The notes under the pieces were generated by a model, which saw only the letters and a program-made list of their open reading frames with translations, was not told the DNA's origin and did no database searches. Below, in pieces: positions 34,351 through 42,643 of a DNA stretch of 64,000 bases (the stretch's first letter is position 1; each line of letters begins with the position of its first letter). Source of the stretch: Trypanosoma brucei gambiense DAL972 (Eukaryota; Euglenozoa; Kinetoplastea; Trypanosomatida; Trypanosomatidae); the NCBI RefSeq assembly GCF_000210295.1, contig NC_026736.1:124001-188000 (forward strand), given 5' to 3'. Made by a program: the position numbers and the translations under genes.

Positions 34351-34815
34351 ATGAGGATCAGTTGCTCATGCCTGAACAAATCGCTCGTGTCGACTGCTAT
34401 CCCGTCTGATATCATCGAGCGTGCTGGAACCAATCTGCCCGGCATCCCGCATAAATACCGTGTTTGCCGTGCGTATCGCCAATGGCTCAAACTAGCTGTT
34501 TTGTGTCCTCATTCTCTCCTTTGTGAGCTTAATGAACATGCGCAGATGAATGAACGGTTTGTTATAATCGTCCGGCAGAAGTTTCGCGAGGGTGAAGAGC
34601 TACGAGACCCGGAGGAAATAGCCGTTGCCGTCCAAAGCTGTGAGAGAAGCCTCGCAATGTTTCGCTTTTTGGCAGCGGATGGCGCTCGCCGCCGGTTCCC
34701 GGAGGCAAAGCCGAGGTTGAACTTGCACAAGATGGGATTCATGGAGATGGCGAAAATTAATTACACGCAGATGGCGAAAGAGTATTGGAACACCTACATT
34801 ATGCGGCGATGGTAG
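34351..34815 (+). CDS. Small LYR-motif-like protein, probably mitochondrial
   Basis: 154 residues from the ATG at 34351. The pattern of the LYR (complex 1 LYR) superfamily is visible. A first helix reads KYRVCRAYRQWLKLA, with AYR (residues 41-43) where the signature LYR stands. A second helix contains FVIIVRQKFREG, then the typical D-P-E-E-I turn in EELRDPEEIAVAVQ, and a third helix with CERSLAMFRFL. LYR proteins are small helical mitochondrial factors that bind acyl-ACP and act in Fe-S cluster delivery, complex I/II/III assembly or mitoribosomes. The first ~30 residues are neutral to basic and Ser/Cys-rich and could be a targeting peptide. The C-terminal extension (residues 115-154) is not typical. 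The assignment is by motif pattern and spacing; which LYR subfamily is unclear. Confidence 0.62.
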   Translation: MRISCSCLNKSLVSTAIPSDIIERAGTNLPGIPHKYRVCRAYRQWLKLAVLCPHSLLCELNEHAQMNERFVIIVRQKFREGEELRDPEEIAVAVQSCERSLAMFRFLAADGARRRFPEAKPRLNLHKMGFMEMAKINYTQMAKEYWNTYIMRRW

Positions 34816-35159
34816 CGGAGGGAGCACGTGGTGGAGAAAAGAGAAGCGGGTGCTTCACGTGGGGAAAACTCAGACACTCATCAGGAAACCAGAGAGCGGT
34901 CACTGTTGGGTGAAGGGCTGGCGGTATCATCGGGAAAATGACTTTTCCGTTAGGTCTTGGTTGTCGCCGTGCTTTTCGAGGGTTTGTGTGCACGGATTCT
35001 CCTTTGTGGTGTGCGCTCCATCTCTGGCCTGATTCGTGTTGCTACTCTCACGTGTTTTATTCTTTCTGTTGGCATATTTTTCCCTCTTAGGGGACAGTTT
35101 ACCCAAAGAGGGGCGGGGGAAGGCTCTGTCATTCCTGAAATAGTTGAAGGAATAGGGCG
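34816..35159 (+). other. Intergenic spacer with trans-splice acceptor
   Basis: No gene. A pyrimidine tract ending CCCTCTTAG, with AG at 35089-35090, is a strong acceptor for the next gene, giving a 5' UTR of about 70 bases. Confidence 0.6.
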
Positions 35160-35534
35160 ATGATGAGGCCATCGACGGGCTCCGGTACACCTAGGAGTGA
35201 TGCGGGGATCAAAAGAAGTGTTACCCTCGGCATCGACATAATGAATGAAGACAGTTTTTGGGAAATTTCGGGGATACCGCTGAAAAGCAGGATGCGCTCT
35301 TTCATCTCGAGGGAGAGATTAACTCCGAAGAACGTCGGCAGCCCTTGCGACCTGTACCTCTTTCCCAGATACGATGAACAGCCACTGTGTCAAAGTTTCA
35401 GGGACCTCCTAAACCGGCACAGGTCTCAGCTGCGAGAAACGGCGAAGTCGTACGAAAGATATACGAGCGAAGTGACAAATATCCGTAAGAAAACTGCATG
35501 GTTTGAACCACAGAAACCACCCAAATTCCTCTAG
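35160..35534 (+). CDS. Small hypothetical protein
   Basis: 124 residues beginning MMRPSTGSGT (two adjacent ATGs at 35160 and 35163). I do not recognise a family. The N-terminal 20 residues are Ser/Thr/Gly-rich. The central part has FWEISGIPLKSRMRSF, and the C-terminal half is a basic helix (about residues 80-110) followed by the Pro-rich end FEPQKPPKFL. There is no signal peptide or membrane segment. Size and composition resemble small axonemal or cytoskeletal proteins, but this is only an impression. A clear upstream splice acceptor supports expression. Confidence 0.65.
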   Translation: MMRPSTGSGTPRSDAGIKRSVTLGIDIMNEDSFWEISGIPLKSRMRSFISRERLTPKNVGSPCDLYLFPRYDEQPLCQSFRDLLNRHRSQLRETAKSYERYTSEVTNIRKKTAWFEPQKPPKFL

Positions 35535-37244
35535 TGACGTTTGAGGCGTATTTGCCTCCCACCGTAAAGAATGATTGCGGATGGACGAGGAACTCGGGTC
35601 AGCCGCAGTGGCTGGGGCAATGAGCTCCTATATGTGGAAAAAGGATTCCGCCATCGCTGCGTTTGCGGTTCCACACGGCATTTAGCTGGGGGCTTATACT
35701 CAACTCCCTCCCCCCCCCCAAAAAAAAAAATAAAGGATGGTTAGCTGCCTTTCTGGTGGGTCGAATTCTGCGGTCGTCGGAATGTGTTTACTTGACACAA
35801 CGATGCCACATGTCGGTTGTAGGCTTTGAAATGATTCCCTTCACTTGTTGGCAAGAAAGCACCACGTATCCAAGAGGGCCGCAGTGATGGCGTTGGTGTG
35901 ATATGGTGGTGCATTAATCGTCGTGAAAACGGTAATAATGCCACTGATGTGTTAGAATGGGAACGCATGCCTCGTCGTGCAATAGGTGGCAAATTTTTTT
36001 AAAAATCTTTTTTCCCCTTTTCTCCCTTTATTTTGGAGTTCCTATTGATTTGATGTACACAACCTATGGCGGTTGGAAAGCGGGCTGTCGAAAAACTGTC
36101 AGCGATCCTCTGTTGCTTTTTTAATTGTTTAGACCCCTCCCGTTACCTTTATGATATTTTTATGTGTACGAGTTGCGAACCCAACCATTTTATTCTATTG
36201 ATGAGTTTCACTCCATCACTACCACCGGCGCTAACAACAAAAGGTCGCGCCCCCTTGCAGTTCCTGTCGGTTGATGCGAGCTTTATTATCCCTTTCCGTC
36301 ACGTGTTCCTTCGGATTAAATGCACAAAAAGGTTTTTTTTCTTTTTTACTTAACCCTTTTATTACCCTTCTTCGCCCTTGTCTTCATTCCTTTTCCCCAT
36401 CGTATCCTGTAGCGGCACAAACGTTGAGTACGTGTGTATCGCTTCCGGTAGATGATGTACAAATATGTGATTTTGTAATAAAAGAAAAATCCTTCTGTGA
36501 ACCTAATAGTATGTGACCCCTCCCGTTGGGTCTCTAACGTGTATAGTCAATGACTTTTTGTTTAATTTTTTTTTATCCGTTGCTTTCACTCCCTTCTGCA
36601 GGTCTATTTACACAATGGCAAACTACGCGCGTTAGCTTCGTCGCATGTGGTGGTGGAGAACCAGTGTTAAATTCATCCCTGCGACTTCTTTTTCTTTTTT
36701 CTATTATTATTATTATTATTATTCCATTTAAGGAGGAAATGAAACATCAAGCGCAATCAAAATATCTTAAGTTGAACAGGTGGGTGATCGGAGCGAAGGT
36801 CCTGTGTGTGGATCAAGGTACCTGGAGGGGTCACTTAAGTTTTATTAAAATTTTTTTTTACGTTTATACATAATTAGTGTGCCCTCTACTGATTGAATTG
36901 ACTGCTACTTTCTTCTTTTCATTCTTTTCATTCCTTTCTTTTTTTTTCGTTTCTTCTTCCCTTTTTCCCCACTGTATCAAATAAAGCGGATTAAGAGTTG
37001 AAGTTGGGGAGGGTTTGGCATCACAAGAGTGGATTGAACTCTCAAGGAGAGAGGAGGGCCACGGGCGCAGTCGGTGCCTCTGAAAGGAGAGCACAGTTAT
37101 TACATAAGGGCGTACGGAAGGGTAGTAAACACCACCAGACATATCATTGCCCCAGCACGCCGTGGTTTAGTACGTGTGAACTTACAAGACGGACATATTT
37201 GTACGACGCTCATACACACAGATCAGGTAAACTGTAGGGAAAGC
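35535..37244 (+). other. Long intergenic spacer
   Basis: 1.7 kb without a convincing gene. It contains a C10-A11 tract at 35710-35730, an (ATT)n microsatellite at 36702-36723 and a strong polypyrimidine tract at about 36905-36970 followed by AG at 36985-36986. That is the probable acceptor of the next gene; no ATG intervenes before 37245. ORFs at 35663, 36066, 36271 and 36550 are T-rich and lack coding character. Confidence 0.6.
36702..36723. repeat. (ATT)n microsatellite
   Basis: About seven tandem ATT units in non-coding sequence upstream of the dioxygenase-like gene. Confidence 0.85.
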
Positions 37245-38507
37245 ATGCGTCGTACTTTTTCGCTTTTCACAACTCTCGTTAGACTAGGTCGCGGGCCGGA
37301 GAATGTGACGGAGGAGGCAAGCAACTCGCTCTTGGAAGCCCTGCAAAAGCACGGTTACTGCTACGTGCAGCATCCGTTTATACAGTGGGAGATATTAGAT
37401 CAAGTTCACCGCGATAGTCGCATCTTTTTTGAGCGTTATTTGTTGGACCTCCCGGAGGAAAAGCAGAGAACGAGGAAAGAGAAGTTCTCCAAGAAACTAA
37501 TAGCCCCCCGTAAGCCAATCAGGGCAATGACCCCATACGAATTAGAAAGCATTAAAACATCCTCGGGTTTTCGGGGGTATTACCGTTATATTGGCGCAGG
37601 CGGCGTGGATGATGCGATCGAGTGCTTTTCCGTTGGCCGCGAGGTGCAGAGCCCCGTGGAATTACGGGAACCGTACTACAGATTGAGCGGTTGGCAACGC
37701 GATGAGTATTTGCCACTGATTAGCCGGAGAAATGCATGGGATTCACTTCTAACTCACCCTAAGGATGGTAGTGGAGACCCCAATGGTGTGCACGCCTTCA
37801 TGGCAGATTATCGTGAGATGATACTGGCGTATTATGACCTTTGCAGCGAGGTCGCCCTCGATGTGCTGCGGCATATAAGTTGTGGTTTGGGCGTCAGACC
37901 CAGCATTCCACAGGGTGGTCCTGATCCTGATAGCGGATACGATCTCGAATACTTCACACAGTTCCACAACAAACTTGACTTCGACTTACAAGCAAAGTAT
38001 TATCCGAGGTTCGGACAAGGGGCTCGGACACGTGGTGGTGTAGAGGTTAAGGGAGTGCAGAGCGCCTCGAACCCCAAGGGTGTCAAAGTTCTACGTCGCA
38101 AGACAGCTCGAGGACAGCCGTTGGTTAATGAAGATGAAGAAAACGCCGTGTTGCGGCTGGATTCGCACAAGGACCTCAGTACTGTCACACTCCTCGCACA
38201 GGACGCTCTCGGTGGATTGGAGGTTTGGGACAATGAGTCGGAACAGTTCAATCCGGTCCCTGTGCTGAATGATGCATTGCTTGTAAACGCGGGGTTGTTC
38301 CTTGAGAAGTGGACTGGCGGGTTGTTAGAGGCGACACCGCATCGAGTGCGGAACGTGAGAGGCGGAAGTAGTCGATGTAGTGTTGTCTTCTTCTGCTTAC
38401 CTAACCATGACGCCCGGATAGAGCCCCTACTGCAGCGAGATGAAAATCCTTCTCTTGACGCGGAAGAAGGTTTCTACGCGGGTGATCTAATGCCAGCAGC
38501 ACCTTAA
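37245..38507 (+). CDS. 2-oxoglutarate/Fe(II) dioxygenase-like protein (isopenicillin N synthase family)
   Basis: 420 residues from the ATG at 37245; the frame is open upstream to a GTG at 37074, but 37245 is the first ATG after the probable splice site. The double-stranded beta-helix core is at about residues 300-385. The iron-binding triad reads H308-K-D310 in RLDSHKDLSTVTLL and H366 in TPHRVRN, with the 2-oxoglutarate-binding R377 in the R-x-S motif (RCSVVFF). The N-terminal part has the DIOX_N-like segment with GYCYVQHP. The order and sequence resemble isopenicillin N synthase/gibberellin-oxidase-like enzymes, all iron-dependent oxygenases. The N-terminus (MRRTFSLFTTLVRLGRG) could target mitochondria. 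A ~30-residue basic insertion precedes the HxD motif. The metal and cosubstrate residues are intact, so activity is likely; substrate unknown. Confidence 0.85.
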   Translation: MRRTFSLFTTLVRLGRGPENVTEEASNSLLEALQKHGYCYVQHPFIQWEILDQVHRDSRIFFERYLLDLPEEKQRTRKEKFSKKLIAPRKPIRAMTPYELESIKTSSGFRGYYRYIGAGGVDDAIECFSVGREVQSPVELREPYYRLSGWQRDEYLPLISRRNAWDSLLTHPKDGSGDPNGVHAFMADYREMILAYYDLCSEVALDVLRHISCGLGVRPSIPQGGPDPDSGYDLEYFTQFHNKLDFDLQAKYYPRFGQGARTRGGVEVKGVQSASNPKGVKVLRRKTARGQPLVNEDEENAVLRLDSHKDLSTVTLLAQDALGGLEVWDNESEQFNPVPVLNDALLVNAGLFLEKWTGGLLEATPHRVRNVRGGSSRCSVVFFCLPNHDARIEPLLQRDENPSLDAEEGFYAGDLMPAAP

Positions 38508-39928
38508 GTAGAGGTATTGGAAGAAGGATTCCCCACTCACTTGCACATGTGAGCGCAACCTCAGGAATGAGTAGACACAACCAATCACATGCATAGATAA
38601 ACAGTCGCATGTACGTTGTGTACGTATGGCCGATTTGCCACCACACAGTTTTGACAACGGGAGTATTAACCGTGTGCCGCAGAAGGAGCGATAAAAACAC
38701 ACGATTCAAGAAACGAGTGGCGGAGTGATACGAAGTCACATGTGGTCCCTCGTCTTGTAGAAGGCACACAAACAAAACGGAAGAGAGAAAAAGAAAAAGG
38801 GATAGAGGCCTCTCAGCAGGTGCAGCGTTTAGATTCCAAAGTAGAAGTCAAGTAAATAAAAATAACCGAAGTAAAAAAGAGAGAAGGTAAATAAACGGAG
38901 GAGGCATAGCGGCTTCCTCGAAGTAGGTGACGTTTACACATAAATGCATATATACGTATATTGCTTCACTCACATACGTGCACATACATATGGATATATA
39001 AGCGCACACGCGTGGACATCTATTTCCTCTCGTTTCTTCTGACCACGCCCACTTCACCTTCACGCGGTTGATGCCTAACGGTGTGCAGATGACATAGACA
39101 TTGGTGGACGCTGCTACCTCGTTTCTTCACTGCGAAGAGATGAGTGAAGGATGCAAAGAGGGAGTTCTATAACTCATTTAGCGGGATAATTTTGCATTAT
39201 GTTTCCAACATTCACACACACACACGCGCACGCAAACACATTTTCTTATTTTCTCCCGTTACACTCATATATTCAATTATATCTTTATTGATATTACCGT
39301 CCACTCTTTACAACTTTATTTCCTCCCCCTCCCCCTTCTGCGTGTTAATGTTTGTTTGACGTTGTCATACGACTTGACCCGCGGGTGACGAGTTGTTATT
39401 ATTGATATTGTTATCAGTAAATGGTGGAGGTGGGGAACACTGCATGCGGGCATAATAAAGGGCGAGTGCGGCGGATTTTTTGTTTCCTTCCTTTTCACAG
39501 TTATAGAGTTTTCCTTATCTCCCTTTATTTCATCAACATCATCACCACACTTTTGGGCAGTGTAACATTCGGTGAGTAGCGGCCGTACGCGTGCCAACGT
39601 TTTACTTCCTTCCTTCCATTTCTTTTCTTTTTCCCTTTCCCCCCTTTTTTTCTTGTTCTCTTTGCTACTGTTGTCATTTCTCCTTTCCCCTATTTCATTT
39701 GCTGTTTCTTTCGGTTTTTTTTCCAATTTCATATCTTTTTTATTTGCAATTGTAAGGAAGTTTTCAGCAAAGCAGACTAAACCACAGCCGAGGAGCCCAA
39801 CCATAGTCACCTCAGCTTACCATTTTTTTTTGTTTACTTCTTGGTTACTACTGTTTCAACTGTGCGTCCACCGCCACCCAAGTTTCAGGAAGTGATATCA
39901 CGCCGAGGATAATAATAATAAGGTGGCA
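38508..39928 (+). other. Intergenic spacer
   Basis: 1.4 kb of UTR-like sequence. An (AC)n-rich stretch occurs near 39216-39240, and a long T/C-rich polypyrimidine zone at about 39599-39725. A second pyrimidine-rich run near 39822-39878 ends in AG at about 39880 and serves the Sec61 gamma gene. No gene seen. Confidence 0.6.
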
Positions 39929-40138
39929 ATGGATTTCCTGGATGAAACCGTGATCCACCCCATGACTGCCTTTGCGCGCAACAGCCGCATGCTTGTGCGT
40001 AAATGCCAGAAGCCAAATTACAGCGAGTTCAACGCCTCAGCCATGGCCACACTCGTGGGGTTTGTGGTGATGGGCCTTTTAGGCTTCTTCGTTAAGGTTG
40101 TTTTCATTCCAATTAATAATGTTGTACTCGGCGCTTGA
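39929..40138 (+). CDS. SEC61G: Sec61 gamma (SecE-type) translocon subunit
   Basis: 69 residues from the ATG at 39929, the normal length for Sec61 gamma. A GTG two codons upstream is not needed. The amphipathic N-terminal helix reads ETVIHPMTAFARNSRMLVRKC, followed by the family's KPNYSEF, close to the conserved KPDxKEF. One membrane span follows (about residues 40-62: ATLVGFVVMGLLGFFVKVVF), ending in the typical P-I-N-N. It is the small tail-anchored subunit of the Sec61 channel in the ER membrane that clamps the halves of Sec61 alpha. Complete, with no unusual features. Confidence 0.95.
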   Translation: MDFLDETVIHPMTAFARNSRMLVRKCQKPNYSEFNASAMATLVGFVVMGLLGFFVKVVFIPINNVVLGA

Positions 40139-41083
40139 GCAGCATCTGGCGGGTCAAATTGCAGAAACACCACAGGCGGACGGACATATTTTGTTATGGC
40201 GTTACCTGTCAGGTACCATCACCTTATGGAGTAACTCCACCAGATGCACCCTTCCTCTTTCTTCATTTGATTGGTTGTTTTTTTTTCCATATTTAAATAT
40301 ATTGTCGTTTTATTGTTTCATTTTGAAGGGTGCTGTCATTAAGGAATTGCTGCCGGGAAAGAAGTAGAAAAAGACAAAAAAAATGAACAGAAGGGATGTG
40401 CCGAATAAAAGCTGTAGAATGGAGAAGTGATACTATGAGGTTTCTCGTTGTTTTTTTTTCTAAATTCCGTCATATGAAATAAGAGATTGCGGCGATGCGT
40501 GTCGCGGGTTGCTCCAGCACACACTTGAAGGTGCGTTAGCATGTGCACCCCCTCCCCCTCTATACGGAAACAGTAAGCAATTAAGCAAAAAAAAAAAGAA
40601 GAAAAGATGAAACACATCTGAGGAAAAGCAGCAGAAAAAAGGGAAAAAATATTAGCTGCAAGTTAACTCCACGTTGCTGGTGCCCGGTTTACCTTGTCTC
40701 ATTTTTCAGAGTTACGACTGCGTGCTGCAGTTTAAAATATCCCGTTATTCACTCAGTGATTATCCCCTCCCACACACACCCTGGAGGCACTGCTCATTTC
40801 TATTTGTCTCCTTGATGTTATTTTCATCTCTCATTCATTTACATCACTTCACTTCACTTCACTTTTCTTTTCTTTTTTTCTTTTTCCTTCGAAATATAAT
40901 TGGCGACAAAGGGAGGGTGCGAAGCAGCCGCACACACACGCAGAAGCACAAGGTGAGGGGTGGGGAAGGGAATCATTTGGAGGTTTGTTGTTTCCTCTGC
41001 TACCCGGGTCTTATTGCCCCAATTGTGCCAAGAACAACAGTAGCAGTTTCAGAAATCTGCGCCGTTAACACGAAGTGTGAAAC
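40139..41083 (+). other. Intergenic spacer
   Basis: No gene. A tandem CACTT run followed by a T-rich polypyrimidine tract at about 40840-40890, with AG shortly after, is a likely acceptor region for the dehydrogenase gene. Small ORFs look non-coding. Confidence 0.6.
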
Positions 41084-42196
41084 ATGTCGGCCATTAAACG
41101 CTCCCTTAACGTTGGTGTAGTGGGCATGGGTAACATGGGAGTTCCCATTGCACGCAATCTTGGCTTCAAAGCACGCAGTGCCATGTATTTACAGATCCAT
41201 AGCAGGGCACTCAGTAAAGCGAAGCGGGTGTGCGACGATCTTTCGGTTGATGGGGCAACTTGTGCTATGCGTATCCACGACCGCTATTCCACGATGACAA
41301 AATGGTGTGACGTGATTGTGCTTGCCCTAGCTGATGTTAAGGCATCGCGACACGCACTACTAGAAGATAATGAGTCACTTATCATGAACGCGCGCAAAGG
41401 TCAAATCATTGTGGATCACACCACTGTGGATGCCGAAACCTCGCGTGAATGCGCGCACGAAGCGGCTCGCCGGGGTGCTTACTTTCTCGATGCGCCAATG
41501 AGTGGGAGCCCACGTGCTTGCTTCAATGGACAACTGCTGCTGATGGTTGGTGGTGACGCAGAGACCTTTCAGAAGATGCTGCCGATATTTCACATGTACG
41601 CTGATAACGTGTTTCATATGGGCGAGAGTGGTAGCGGGACCGCGGCGAAGATGATATCGCAAGCCCTCGTGGCCTCGCACAACGCAGCAGCAGCTGAGGC
41701 TCTTTCAATGGCCCATGCCCTCGGCATCGAAGACCAAAGCAAACTTGTGCAGGTTCTTGATGCCTCATGGGGAAGCAGCACAATGCTGCGCCGAAACGCC
41801 CCACTATTGCAGGACCTCATACGTAACCCAGATAAAACCCCCCCTACGTCTGCCGTTAGTGTTGATCGGCTGTTGTCTGACCTCGCCCATTTGGATGCCT
41901 CGCTGCCTAAGCGCGGTGGGGAGGATGAACCGTTTCCGGTTTTCGATGCCGCGCTCCGCTCGCTGGCCGCTGCATCCGATGCAGGTATGGGTGACCGGGA
42001 CCTTGCTTCAGTTGTGCATTACATTGAGGCGGGAGAGGCGGAATTGCGAAACCGAACGCGTGTACCGTTGGGGGGTGAGCATTTGACAGGTCGAACTGCG
42101 GCGACTGCGGCCAACTCAAGCGTCAATGAAACCCCTTCGACCGTCAATGGTTCTTCTGAAGTTCCCAATGAATTTGGGGTGGAGGACTTTTACTAG
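41084..42196 (+). CDS. Beta-hydroxyacid dehydrogenase (3-hydroxyisobutyrate/6-phosphogluconate dehydrogenase-like)
   Basis: 370 residues from the ATG at 41084. The N-terminal Rossmann fold has the dinucleotide motif GVVGMGNMG at residues 11-19. The substrate-binding signature of beta-hydroxyacid dehydrogenases is DAPMSGSPRACFNGQLLLMVGG (about residues 136-157). The catalytic lysine is K189 in GSGTAAKMISQ. In typical members the residue three after Lys is Asn (KxxN); here it is Ser. Enzymes of this family oxidise 3-hydroxyacids such as 3-hydroxyisobutyrate or reduce semialdehydes using NAD(P). The ~35-residue C-terminal tail is Thr/Ala-rich and probably disordered. No obvious mitochondrial leader is visible. 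Exact substrate unclear; the serine substitution could alter activity. Confidence 0.88.
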   Translation: MSAIKRSLNVGVVGMGNMGVPIARNLGFKARSAMYLQIHSRALSKAKRVCDDLSVDGATCAMRIHDRYSTMTKWCDVIVLALADVKASRHALLEDNESLIMNARKGQIIVDHTTVDAETSRECAHEAARRGAYFLDAPMSGSPRACFNGQLLLMVGGDAETFQKMLPIFHMYADNVFHMGESGSGTAAKMISQALVASHNAAAAEALSMAHALGIEDQSKLVQVLDASWGSSTMLRRNAPLLQDLIRNPDKTPPTSAVSVDRLLSDLAHLDASLPKRGGEDEPFPVFDAALRSLAAASDAGMGDRDLASVVHYIEAGEAELRNRTRVPLGGEHLTGRTAATAANSSVNETPSTVNGSSEVPNEFGVEDFY

Positions 42197-42643
42197 TAAT
42201 ACCCACATCAGGGAGATGCAGTCTTTCTCACTTCCTTGAAGGGTACCAAAAGTTACGGTTGTTCACAGTTTTTCGTAGGTTGTTGTTTTTGTGTAACGTG
42301 CTGCCGCAGCGTGCTTTACCTGTTGAATTTTTTTAACACCGACTTGTGTGACCCCTCCCCCGTTCCCAATCTATTCACTGCTTTTCACTGGGTGCCCCAC
42401 TGCTCGTACTGCCCCCTTTTCTTTTTTTGACGGTATCACATTCTGGTGGTCTGAAGGCAGAAAGGTATATAAAAGATAATTGAAGGAAAAAGAACAAAAC
42501 GAAGTGAAGAAGAACTTTAATAGTTGTAGTACCAGGTTAGGTTAGTATATAGGCTGCGACACAGTCGTTCTATAGAGGTTTATCTTCTTGAAGGTTCTTT
42601 CCTGTTCCGTCCAGCAGCTCACGCACCTAACAACCACTTACTG
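42197..42643 (+). other. Intergenic spacer
   Basis: No gene. Pyrimidine-rich segments at about 42340-42430 and 42580-42612 precede AG positions near 42613-42616, a plausible acceptor for the pseudokinase gene. Confidence 0.55.
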
